From NCBI RefSeq assembly GCF_021155775.2, contig NC_060237.1:20978970-21042969 (forward strand): DNA of 64,000 bases, given 5' to 3'. Under the pieces are notes generated by a model. The model was not told the DNA's origin. It saw nothing but the letters and a program-made list of their open reading frames with translations, and did no database searches. The translations under genes were made by a program, and so were the position numbers. Source of the stretch: Neodiprion pinetum. Lineage: Eukaryota; Arthropoda; Insecta; Hymenoptera; Diprionidae. Positions 12,801-24,246 of this stretch are shown piece after piece (within the stretch, counting starts at the first letter, position 1; every line of letters starts with the position of its first letter).

Positions 12801-15800
12801 ATGGCAAACTGTACCGCTGCTGAAATCCAACGAACACAGTGTCAAGTTAATGTTAAGAACCACAGAAGGTTCGGACAAATTGTCTATACCAAACTCGAAT
12901 TTGAAACATCTGTCAAAAGTTGGTTCAATGCCGCTTGCGGATCGACCCTTAGAACTTGATCTGACTCGGACCAGTAGTTTCATACCGGTTGTCGCCAAAG
13001 TTAATAAAACAAACCTAGTATGTACTGAAAATGAACTCAAGGAAAAATCGATCAGTAAAATAATATCACCAAGGAAGTATCCAAATACAGACATTAGTAC
13101 TGAGACTTCAAAGCCACTGACCTCACGAACGACTGCCTCACAGTCGTCAGAAGATTCGCGGAAGAGCTTCCGTTCTCTAAAATCAGTTCCACTTGCGTCT
13201 AAAGTACATGAGAAAAAAATTGACAGTCTACGACTGAAGAGGGATAGTATTAGTCCATTACCACCATTGTCTGGTGGTCGTCGGGTTCTAGAACCTTTGA
13301 CTAGGATCCCCAAAGTTCAACAGGATTTACCGACTGATAGAAACACAAAATCTAGCCGCCGTAGGAAAATTGCTAACGATTTGGTCGAGATTATCAGAGC
13401 TCAGCCTAAAACTGTTACTGAGAAACCAGTAACTAAAATGCCACATAAAAACTGTTCTCGAAAGAGCCCAATGTCACGGAACGAGAGAACTGAACTGCAT
13501 AATTCGCGGTTCAGTCAGTGTCTCCAAAATTCCATCGCGGAGACAGGAAATTCCTTAAACACTTCCGTTGAGAGTTTGGTAATGCAGAATGAGGTTTCGA
13601 ATGGTACAAAATTGCTAGGGAAACGATTTGAGAACGGCAACAGATTATCAATGGAACAAAAGCACAAATCGGTGGAGAGTACTTCTGGGAATCAGAAGTA
13701 TTTTAGTATTTCAAATAAGCAATTGTCCGAAATTTCAGACATCACGTCATACCCTCCATCTGGGAAATCAAGGAATGTTCGACATTGTGCTGGACCTATC
13801 ATTAGATTTACAAAATCGCCAAGCCGTTCCGAGAGGCTGTGCTCAATGAGTTCAGGTGACTACGAGGAAAATACCAGTTGGTCCCCTCTTTCCAGAGAAG
13901 ATGATTCCGCGCGTAATTGTGCCCCAGACGTGACTGGTACGCCAGATGATCAACGACAGTTGGGCAGCATGGATAGCAATAACACGTCAAAAGCTACGGA
14001 TTCTGGCACCCAAAATATGTCACCTAATCGTACTGCGTACTCTGACGTACAAAATATCGCAAAACCATTCGGAAATTGCATTCGTTTGGATGATCTTCAA
14101 GATGGAAGAGAGGTTACTATCGCAACCCGTGACACAAGCTGCCGAGGAGAATATTCCAGAGAAAAACAGTTATTTATGCATCTACCAAATGAGATAAGCG
14201 CATCTTTAACACGGCACAGCTCATTCGGCACTGAAGTATCCGGGAATGTAAAATCAAATAAGGAAATGCCAAACACAATTGAAGACCTAAGAAAAAATAT
14301 TGAAGAAAACAATGACAAATGGATCAAAAGTTTGAAAAATGATGACGACTTTGAAAATGACTTAAAGGTACGTTTAGATTTTTCAGCGGCCAATGCCCTG
14401 ATGGCCTCCCTTCCTGAGAGTTGTGATTTAGAAAAAGTTTCATCTACTCGTTCCACAACTTTTGGAAATGCTTCGAAAATTTCGCATGACATTCATTTCG
14501 GTAATCTTAACGGCAGCGTGCTGCCACCACGAGAAAATGCCAATGTTGTAGAGGGCTCTTCTGACGAAACTACTTGCGTGTCTGAGAAAATTCATTATGG
14601 CTCGTCTAAGTGTCTGGAGTCAGTACGTGAGAGTATGCGGCACGAATCGGGATACAGCCGTGAGTCGAGTCAGCTGAATTCCCAAAGATCATCCCTAATG
14701 CATTCTAGTCCCACTTCTTACCAAAGTACACCTCGCAGCATTGCGAAATCCAAGAATTCCATTACTGTGTCCACATTGAATGAAACACTTTACCAGATGA
14801 CTGCTGCACAGTATTCAGTCCGTCAGAGTGTAATCGAAGCATCCACCTGTAACGAAGAGATTGTAGAAAATTCCGCGAAACAAGCTGACTTAAGACAGTG
14901 GAATGACCACGAAGTTTCAAGTACTTCGAAAAAGACGAACACAATGGAATGCAGTCCCTTAGGCATTGATGCGAAATGTATACTGAATGATGAATCCGCT
15001 GTCGAAGCCATTCCCTTGAACACAGGGCAAATCGAAAACCATATAGCTGAGTTTATTCCGAACTTACAATGTAATGTTGACGATGAACAAGATGAAAAAC
15101 AAAGCGTAGATCTCAACAATAGTCAGGACACCCAGCTTCGATGTACAGAACATCAGCGTCCGACAAAAGCCTTTATGAGTCGGGTGAGATATTCACAGTC
15201 GACGAGATGTAGCAATAAGAGTCCTGGCGTTTGTGAGAGAAAAGCTTCTCCGAGTAGTACTTTGACTGCAAAGTCTGAGGTTGTACCGCAGCATCATCAA
15301 GATGTAACGCCGTCGTCGCCCGTACCCATCAGGTCCTTCCTGTCAATGCCTAAGCTGAATTTGACTGGAGAGTCAAGGTGGGATGTAGGCGTTGTTAACG
15401 GTGCAAACAACGTGAAAAAAAGTCAGGACCGTTTCCCCTTCACCATATCCGAAAGCGCGAGCCGGAAAACGTCAAAGTTCAAGGTTGTTGCTGACGTGAG
15501 CATAGATCAGTTGATACAAAAGCAGAGTGCCTCTCTCGAGCGCAATGTTGCAATGCTAACCCAACAAACGATTTTGGGAAAGTTAGGAGGAAGAATAAAT
15601 GAGCTAGCCAATACCGAACAGAAACTCGAACCTGACCAGCGAGGTCCAGGGCGTCAGCTAACGCCGTTTCCCGAGGAGAAGAGAGGAACTTCCAACGAAT
15701 CGCTGCACAATTGGAATGGCAAGATACCGTTCGATGGTGTAAACTACATATCCTACGGTTGCCGGGAAGAGCCACGAACTTTACTGCCAACGGTGAAAGG

Positions 15801-16566
15801 AATCGTGCGAAAATTTTCGGTAAGACTAGGCCATACCAAAACGAAGCTACACCGAAATTCGGGTGACAAGAAGGTGAAAATCTTGTACAAAAACAAAAAG
15901 TGCCGATATGAATCTGGTGAGGGAAGCTCAAGCGCAGCTTCTTTGTACCAGTCTCAGATTTTCACCAGCAAGTCGAGTCCCGGCTTGGTTCCGGACAGTA
16001 CGGATGGTTCCAGGGCATCAAGTGGAAAAACAGTCAAACCTGAGAAGAATAAAGCATGCACCAGCTTGTCCATGCAATCTACGCCCAGGAAAGGTTGCGA
16101 TCACAACGATTTGTGGATCCAGGAGTTTGACTCTGACGTAGAATTTGACGGTCGGACCTCCCCGCTCGCGCGTCGTCTTGATCCAACAAGGACAGCGTTG
16201 CCACCTAGGAATTCTCCGGTGGATGATCGATACTCGATGTTTCTTGCCAGATGTAACGTCACCCGAATGGTTAACCAGGTTGGTAATGATCGGGAGAAAA
16301 TAGGCTCTGTCTACAACTGTTGCGAGGGTGGGGACACTTATGGAAGTCCAGACTACGTCCGAATGCAAAAAATTACTTCAATATTTCCCAATACTTTTGC
16401 AAACTCTTACGACGATGAATCCAACGAATTCAGAATTACGAATAGAGATGATAATTTTGAAGATTCCACTGCTCAAAACGGCTGTTGCTGTGTAAGAATT
16501 TGTCACTTCTTCACTAAGTCCTCGAAACACAGTGCGAAACCACGTCGGCGAATCCTCAAGTTCTAG
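9866..16566 (+). CDS. Large disordered Ser/Thr/Asn-rich protein, 2028 aa, function unknown
   Basis: Three exons join in one frame: 9866-9962, 10309-10413 and 10682-16566 (stop included). Introns of 346 and 268 nt have GT-AG ends and matching phase (GAA G|GA, then ACA G|AT). The start is the first in-frame ATG after a stop at 9848. The family is not recognised. Residues 34-67, encoded by exon 2, read like a compact helical segment (KLVDTAEASIKERNDVMFRL). Residues about 90-143 form a charged heptad-like helix (VAALNRRIRKERDLYLHL), a probable short coiled coil. Most of the rest is low-hydrophobicity, Ser/Asn/Thr/Glu-rich and looks disordered. Near residues 1770-1800 is a Lys/Arg-rich block. The end has a CCCxxxC cluster (2002-2008) and a basic tail (PRRRILKF). 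No signal peptide or membrane segment is seen. It could be a scaffold or cytoskeletal adaptor, but that is inference only. The large exon carries no frame break over 5.9 kb, so it is under coding constraint. Confidence 0.88.
10463..10506. repeat. Perfect 12-bp stem-loop in intron 2 of the 2028-aa gene
   Basis: TCGTTAGCTTTG at 10463-10474 is exactly complementary to CAAAGCTAACGA at 10495-10506, leaving a 20-nt loop. It lies in the 268-nt intron between exons 2 and 3. No known RNA family is recognised. Confidence 0.75.
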
Positions 16567-17027
16567 AATAAAAAGTGAATTGTCCGAACTGATTTGGTCG
16601 AAGGTATTAACCGTAAGTAATAATCCACGATAATGTATCAGAGATATTTGTGTAGAGTACAGATATCTCAGATCTGCGTGACGAACTAAAAAGCTGAAGA
16701 AATACGAGATTCTAATGATTTCCCAAAAAAAAAAAAAACACTCATCCACCTTAGACAAGCCGAAAAAAGATTTGGCAACTGAAGTAATATGCGATACATT
16801 CATTGGCTGTAATACGATGATAACTAAGATAAGTAATCTACAGGAAAGAGATTGTTTGATACACAGTTACTAATGGTTCACGATTTTGTTCTTTTATTTC
16901 TATAATTATTACTTGTTGATCATTCGTACATTAGTCTCTCGTTGTTAATACATTTTAATTTTGTCCGTTTGCGTAAATTTATATGTACGATTAAGAATGA
17001 TTTTTGTTAATTAACGGTTATCGTCTT

Positions 17028-17033
17028 AATAAA
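17028..17033 (+). terminator. Poly(A) signal AATAAA of the 2028-aa gene
   Basis: This canonical AATAAA lies about 460 nt downstream of the stop codon at 16566, on the coding strand and in AT-rich sequence, so it gives a 3' UTR of ordinary length. Confidence 0.55.
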
Positions 17034-17638
17034 ACGTTCTTTTATTACATTTTAACTTATCAATTATTATTATAGAAAAAATAAGTCTTTAAATAATCAC
17101 ATAAGAGTTTTCGAGTGTTCGGGGATTGGAAGGAGGGCGGGGGGAAGAGGGGGGGCGAATACAGCCGTTTGAATGCAAGACTGCTGGCTCAAAGTTTCAC
17201 ACAACCGATTAAGCAATTCACAATTCACATGATTTTGTCTTTTCAAATTCACTTTAATATTGAGTTAGAAATAAGAGTGCGTTACGTTTGGCCCAAGTAT
17301 TCGAGGACCAAGACCCGATTTCTGTTATTCCCCGATTAATCGTAACTTTTGTGTTCATTTCCAAAATACGTGAACCGGGCGAAAAGTGGAAACAAACAAG
17401 ACTTATGATCGTTGTATGAGATCCAAAACTTTACTAGAAAAACAAGGAGGAACTTTTAACTTTTGCAAACCTATACGCGGCTATAACAATGATTCCGTGA
17501 TCAGAAGGTTGGTTATTTCTCGTTTTCTTTTACAGCACCCACATACATATAATTCTACGACCACCTAATACGTTTGTTTAATGCCTTCATTTTTCTATAT
17601 CACATTGAATTACCGTCACTTAAATAATTGGCAACTCT
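17034..17638. other. Convergent intergenic region
   Basis: AT-rich sequence between the 3' ends of the plus-strand 2028-aa gene and the minus-strand USP3 gene. A G-rich stretch lies near 17126-17155. No gene is seen. Confidence 0.6.
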
Positions 17639-17644
17639 TTTATT
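17639..17644 (-). terminator. Candidate poly(A) signal of USP3
   Basis: TTTATT on the plus strand reads AATAAA on the minus strand, about 450 nt past the USP3 stop codon. It is the first canonical hexamer I found downstream; a closer variant signal may be used instead. Confidence 0.35.
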
Positions 17645-18040
17645 ATATCGTCGGCAGCTAGAAAAATATAGTATTTGCTTGCCTATCTACGAAACTAAAA
17701 TGGATAACGGCATAATTTGTAACGCGACTTGATCGTTTTTATACGGAGGTCAAAGAGTAAGAACAGGATGAAACGGTGAAGAGGCATACAATCTACGAGT
17801 TAGTTATTATTAAATTCGACGACGCTTCTGGCAAAGCGATGAAATAATTTATGTTTCTTTTTAGTGTGAAACGAACAACACAACTAATATTACAATCTAT
17901 TTACTATTCCCACTACTCCTATTTCAAATGATCCATTTCACCTAGGTACCACTTGAAAATAAAAAGGCCTGAGCAGTTTTGCTTCGCATCGTTGTCAAGT
18001 ACGATGAGATGAGGACGAAGACCACAACTTGGTCGAAAAT

Positions 18041-18081
18041 TAGGGTGAGGGTAAGGATAAGGTCGAAGGTGAGGCCGAGGG
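18041..18081. repeat. Imperfect GGTRAGG-type repeat in the USP3 3' UTR
   Basis: Plus-strand units resembling GGTGAGG, GGTAAGG and GGTCGAAGG run up to about 9 nt short of the USP3 stop codon. The transcript therefore has a C/T-rich imperfect repeat just after its stop. Confidence 0.6.
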
Positions 18082-18089
18082 AAACAACG

Positions 18090-21000
18090 TCACAAAGGAG
18101 GTGGGATCGAGAATTCCTTCCGCACGTAGAACAGAATGTAAGGCTTGCATTTAGAAACAACTTCGGCACTTGTAGGCCTCACAGAACTGTCGTTAAAATG
18201 GAACCACTGTCCGTCATGAACGGCAAACGCTGTGTAGTGTCCCGTGCCGGCGCTGAAACATAATGCGATATTCTGAAACCGTCCTAAAACGTAATGCTGA
18301 AGAAATTCTTAATGTTACCTAATACACGGGAATAATTGTGGTGCCAAATGACTATAAATAACGAGCTGAAAGTCTGTTCCAGTAATTTGGATTTTATCCA
18401 ACAATGCTTGCATGAACAAAAGACAATTACAAAGGATTACTTTAAAGATTTAATTGCAATCTAGATCGTCATTACTTGGCAATAATCATTATAACAAGCA
18501 TAATCCTCGTATAATACTCATGGTCCATCAACACTGGTTCATGGAAAAACTTTGAATTAAATTAGTAATTTACAATCACATATCCTAAGTGATACTAAAA
18601 TTTGGAATATTTATAATCACTTACCCTGAACCATGGTGAACGATGACGGCAGCTAAGTCGTAAAAATGACTACCTTGAGCGCTCACTCTCGTTCCAGAGA
18701 CACCACGAACAATGAACTCAGACATATCTAAAGACTCCATAGGAAATTCCACTTGAGTATCGAGCTTCGAACGTTGAGAATTACACCATCTGAATCGTTT
18801 GATGTGAAGGCACAACACCTGCACATTGAAAGCGAAAAGCGATATCACTTACTCGGTATCTCATTTCAGCTAAAGATTCTTCAATGATTAATTATTTACA
18901 TTAATGAAGTGGAATAAGGTGATTCAAAAATTTACACGGTTTTAAATTGATTGTGAGCTTATATTCTAATAAGGTAAACGGTTCAAACATCCCTGAAATA
19001 ACATTTGAAACAAGGGGTCTGTCGCTTCAAGCCATAAAATGTGTGAATTGGGATGAAGAAAGCGTTTTTTTCTGTGGTATTTGAAACAAACTGCGGTAAA
19101 AGTATATTAATGATATAGTGACTAACATTGGGCAGCCTGTGGACCCAGAACCTTTTGGTGGATCGCTGTTTTCCCATACAGTTGTCACAGAAATAGAGTT
19201 CGCTGTCCGCTAGCTCTTCGACTTTGAAAAATCTAGCGAGGCTGTACGTAAGAGAGCACGTCTCTTCTTGTTCCTTCGTTCGCCTGTGAAATCTGTCCGG
19301 TATGTCCAGGGATAGATCTTGGAATGGTTCATGAGTTTTTGAATCCGTACGACAGTTCATACAGTGTACCTACATTCGAAGCACAGACTTAGAGACACAA
19401 AAAAAGTTCTAAATTCTTGATGTTGTACTGAAAACTTCAAGTTCTTTATAGATGAAGATTTTGAATTTAGTTACTGAAAGTTCTCAGCTATTTATATACA
19501 TTTCCCTGCATCAAATGAACGCGGAACAAAATGCCTACCACGCTCAAAAGTGTTCCACCAAATACTGCAGTTACTATACTTTGTTTCCCTCTAAGACCTA
19601 AAGGCTCATGCCCTAGTCGAGGCAAAAGCTGTAATAGTTCTGTGTGCAGTCGGTCCAACATGTATGTAAGAAATTCATGCGCATCCTGTTGTTGGTAGCC
19701 CCTAAAACGTGGTACCACTTTCCAAATAACCAGAAACAGGCATTCTGGCGAAATTGCCTGACCGTTCGATCCACCCAAACTTAAGCTTAGGAGGACTTTC
19801 CTCAGTTCTTCGGCCAACAAAGCGTCGCTAAGTTCTCGAGCTCTTCCTGGGGCAACAATTCGCCCTCTATGCGTCTGGTTTTCATTGAACGCAACTCCCT
19901 CCAGGCTGGGCATTTGCGTTAGATATTCACAAAAATGGCTTATGTTGTTGAAGGACTGCAATACAACGTTCATGAAACAAGTATTCCCTAAATTTCTGAG
20001 CCCTACAACTTTCTTTTCTTTGGTTGCTTTTGAGCCTTTTCTTTTTGCTACAGGTCTGTTTTCTACACTGGAACCGTCGAGCGAATGGGACCTCTTTCGC
20101 GTTCGAGGTCTTAGATTTCTCACGACAACGTCGGCCTTCCACAAAGCGTCCGAATCCGTTCCATTTTCTCGTGGCGATTCGTTCCAAGTATCTTCGCAGT
20201 CCTTGTGTCCACTTTTGTGAAAAGCATTTCTTCGTATTTTTTCTATTTGACCATTAAGTGTGTCGTTTACTACATACTCATCACAAGAGTAACTGAAACA
20301 GAACATTTTTCTATAAAAACAGTGGTTGACAAGAAAATCAAACAATACATATTTTTTGGCATTTTGTTTTCATCTTGTATCCAAAATATTTATACAATTC
20401 ACTAGCCATGACCCAATTAAGCTGATGGTTGCAAAAAAAAAGTGAAATATTAAAACACTGGAATCGTACCATGCAGCTTCAACTCAGGTCTTGCCAACTT
20501 TAAAAACTACTACTTACCAAAATACTGCTAGGTTTTCACAGTCAATGCACACACAGTGCTGAGTATTTTGTTCATGGTGTTGCATAGCGTGGCCCCCTAC
20601 GTATCTTCCGCAATGGACAGCTCCGCAGTGCAGACAGAGCCAAGCACTTTTTTCAGTGCCACACACTGCTCGTCATCCCAAATCATGAAAGAAATAAGTT
20701 TTTTCAATAACGAGAATGAGGAGAATACTGGTATAATTGATTTTTTATGCAATACTATTCATCAATATACGGAGTAGCAGCAGCTTGGGAAGTTATTATA
20801 AACAAAATTGAATAATTCACAATACATTCGCGTATTGATTGACATACTTCAGTGAAGCATAAACATAGCTAATTCACGAATAGACTGAACTTAATTGAAA
20901 TGGAATATGAAATATAGTAATACATGTACGTATAATATTCGTCAATAAATTGTCGTTGTTAAAAGTAAAAGTTCACGAATGACTTATAGATAAAGATTTA

Positions 21001-22311
21001 CGAAAATAGAAATAGAGATATTGGATATCGCGAGATATTTTGCATTTACTTCATTATGTATTCAGCAACACCTTAAGCTTCGCTGAAATCAATAAGTTTG
21101 CGTGCCGATATTTTCGTTAATTTTCACGCTATGAAGAATTCTGTTTTTGCATGGTAAAATCGTATTTCAGGTTCATCTACTTATGTGAAAATCCAGGGAT
21201 TAGTGAAATGAGAATCTCGCGTTCATTTGCTCTCGCAATATACAGGGTAAATGTATATTTCGCATCTTTTCTTTTGTACACAGTACAGATATTCTTACGT
21301 GATACGCAGTGACACGAGTGACCGCAAATTTCGCGTGACTTGTTTCTCATTTTAAAGATAACGACAATAGTTTTGAGGAAATTCATTGCCAGCTTGGAAA
21401 AAAAAATAATCCCAATAAAAAGGCAACCGCATACATAATTTATAATTTTCAACGTTGCGTAAAGTATCCCAGAGAAGGAAAATAAATTCCAAGGCGAGAT
21501 TTGTCCGCTGCTTTTGCGTTGTCCCTCAAATGGAGACGGTCGTAAAAAATTCGCGATATAAAGTCACGTATTTCATTTCGCGACGCGCTTACGTGGAGGA
21601 CTGCGGCGGGAAATTTTGAAAACCAAGTAAGTCGGTTACATTTTGTGACGAAAATCAGCCGAGTAACGATCCACGTGATTGCTGTGTACCTTAGAGAACG
21701 AATCGTACGTTAAATTCGAAAATTTATAAAACAATTGAATGAACTGGTGGATGAAAATCGGGGAACGCCTTTTATTATGCCTCGCGGTTACATCACGGAA
21801 CGAGCTCAATGAACTCTTATCCCTTTTTAGGAAGTTCGAAATTATTTTCAAACATTACCGGATCTAAATCGTAGGACAACAGACGATCGGATTTGAATTT
21901 TATTGAGTAATATAAAAACATCACAGTTATGTCATAACAGTTCAATAAATAAGAACATTTAAAAACGGGTCGGTTCCTCCTGGGTCCAATGACAGATCTC
22001 ACGCCAGCTGATTAGCAACGCCGTGTATTGATTTTGCAATAACGGACAAAGCTCCGGTTTACCGAACGCCCGAGGGGCCGGTAAATTTTCACCTTGACAA
22101 AAACGATCGCGTAAATGCTTATGGTATTATTTAACGAATATTGAACGCCAGTGCTCGGCATAAGGTTGTAAAATACGAGAGCAAAGGACAATAGTTTTGG
22201 CGTAAGCAGTGAGTGAATCCTACCTGCGCAGAGGAATGGCAGATCCTTTGTACAGTTTGCCTCGATGTTGGCGTCAAATCGGACGCTTTGATCAAGGTGC
22301 GGACACTCCAT
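18090..22311 (-). CDS. USP3: Ubiquitin carboxyl-terminal hydrolase 3, 529 aa, six exons
   Basis: Minus-strand exons: 22224-22311, 20518-20665, 19539-20292, 19127-19369, 18625-18818 and 18090-18252. All junctions have GT-AG ends and phases agree. The protein begins MECPHLDQSV, as USP3 orthologues begin MECPHL. Residues 1-89 form the ZnF-UBP zinc finger (C3, H5, C28, C31, C40, C43, H47, C48, H55 and later Cys/His). A basic, likely nuclear-localising linker (RPRTRKR; KRKGSKATKEKK) follows. The USP catalytic domain starts near 175: Cys box GLRNLGNTCFMN with C184, QQQDAHEF, the CxxC pairs HCMNC and FCDNC, LCLHIKRF, then the His box GAGTGHYTAF (H481) and FNDSS (D497). Family knowledge: USP3 removes ubiquitin from histones H2A/H2B and acts in the DNA damage response. 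The catalytic triad and zinc ligands are intact and length is close to the human protein (520 aa). Intron 1 (1558 nt) is longest and shows no gene. The start exon lies upstream of a TTAGG-like promoter motif. Confidence 0.95.
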
Positions 22312-24196
22312 TATCCCCGGGGTTTGTTTGTTGCCTTTCCTCGGACCTTTCCCCCTCGCTGAAAGGCCTTGCTGCGTTCAGAGATACACTGATATCTCCC
22401 AACTTTCGTCACATAGCTGGGTCCGTCGTCCGCGACCGAAATATGTGAGCTCAACGCGCAGCGGCGACGGACTGACTGGATTGGTCCACTGCCCAGCGTT
22501 ATTCCGCAGGCGTGCGTCTGCTTCTAATCTAGGTTAGGGTTAGGTTATGGACTTATGGCGTCTAGGCGCACCGATACGCCGATATTGCGTGTTCTCCGGT
22601 CCTCTTCAATCCATCGGCGCCTCGGCCTCGATGCGAAAACCGTCAGCCCTGACCGACACGGGTTCCCCGCTTCCGAAACCTTCGCCGAAACTTTCCTACA
22701 ACTCAATGCGCACGCGAATACAAGCAGTCGAAACTCCGGGCAAGTGACTGGATTCTGACAACGCGCCTCCGGCCTCGATGGCACTCGAGCTCCTCACGCT
22801 TCGTGGAAAGGCTAATAGCAAATTGGAAGAACAGCAGCACTCGTTCTCGGCTGCGGACTTTTTGCCTCCGATGCATACGTTACGTTTCACCTCCATTCTT
22901 TTTAACTACGCGAAACTGCTCGGGGACGGGGATTACATGCCGATCAACTGCGAAAAGTTCTTTTCATTCTCTTTAATTGTACATTTATTTTCCTGCCGAT
23001 AAATTTTCGATCTTCCTCTTCCTGTTCGCGGTTTTTCAGGCCGAATAACAAACTTGACGAATAGCGTACCGTCGTACACGCTAAACTGTCTCTAAATGTT
23101 TGCTTTTGTTATTATTTCCACGTCGTGTTAGTAAAGCTATTTGCATATCCTTGTGGTTCTACTATTGTTATAATACGCAAATTGCGTAGAAAGATATATC
23201 GCGCGTTGTAAGTCGTGAGAAATATTACAGTTTCTTGATTAGGATCGTGGAATCGGTCGAATATTTGCGCTCCGAGGAACTATCGTCAACCGCGAGATAG
23301 AATACATTTGAATACTGGTGTTCGCGTTCCATTTTTTTGTGGACTTGGTTTAAACGGAACAATCTTTATTCAGCTACCACTGTTTGTATCAAAAGCAATA
23401 AATGCGCATAACTGAATTGAGAACACTTGTCCAAATCGAGGGTGATCGAATAACAAGTAACTCACCGTTTCGCTTACGAGCGAAACGTACGCTGTATTTT
23501 CGGGTAACTGATTACCTACGCGATGTTATGTAACGCGAAATTCTATAACTACCTGCGTACTTTGCAAGACGGTAACTAACGAAAACGACTTCTAAACAAT
23601 TGCTTATGCCGGTATCGATATTCTATTTAAAACGCAAGAAAAAAGTACATCCGTGTTTGACGCACTAGTTATTAGAAATAGGGAAATACATCCAATTTCA
23701 TCAAATTATCCAGACATCGAGTCTAGAGTGGAAGTTTCACCGATCACTCGATTACGCAAATATCTCTTATTAAATAACACACTAAATATAAATTTTAATT
23801 GGCATGAAATCTCTTGAACGGGAACACTGGACGCACACTTAGTAATTCTGAAAATAACATCGCTAGAATTGGAAAAGGAAAACTATTTGGCAGTATTTAA
23901 AATTGTCGAAAAGTATACTTTGTCAGACCTGTGAATAGGCTTTGCAATTTTCATATCTACAAAATGCGATTCACGGAGTAGATTTATTATTTGATTCCAA
24001 TGAACTTGAATAAACATTGGTGGGTCAGACTATGCTTAAATATCTGGCTCTCCTGTGGATTAATCCCAAGACTTTTCATAGGCGATGTAAATAAAAGGAA
24101 AAATAGTCATATTTACGGTCGAAAAAATGAAAATAAGATATTAATCCGGAAGGTTTAAAAGGTGTGAACACAAGAGAAATGAAGTCAGTTTACATC
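22312..24196. other. Intergenic region between USP3 and RpS17
   Basis: This holds the presumed USP3 promoter (moderately GC/CpG-rich, about 22312-22900) and AT-rich sequence beyond. Two short open frames at about 22547-22758 overlap each other and match nothing I know. No gene is supported. Confidence 0.6.
22529..22547. repeat. Short TTAGG-like (insect telomere-type) repeat
   Basis: Overlapping GGTTAGG units (TTAGG, GTTAGG, TTA) lie about 220 nt upstream of the USP3 start codon. TTAGG is the canonical insect telomere unit. Only about three units are present, so it is at most a telomere-like or regulatory motif, not a telomere. Confidence 0.6.
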
Positions 24197-24202
24197 TTTA
24201 TT
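24197..24202 (-). terminator. Poly(A) signal of RpS17
   Basis: TTTATT on the plus strand is AATAAA on the coding strand, about 45 nt downstream of the RpS17 stop codon. This short 3' UTR is typical of ribosomal protein genes. Confidence 0.8.
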
Positions 24203-24246
24203 GATTAAAAAGGTAAATCTGACAAATATACGGAGTGTTCGTGTAT

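Noticed and set aside
12660..13313. 217-codon minus-strand frame
   Set aside because: It is antisense to the large coding exon of the 2028-aa gene, whose frame is supported by phase-matched exons; a codon-bias shadow.
22545..22784. Overlapping short frames upstream of USP3
   Set aside because: Several frames on both strands are open because of GC-rich promoter-like DNA; none matches a family or has splice support.
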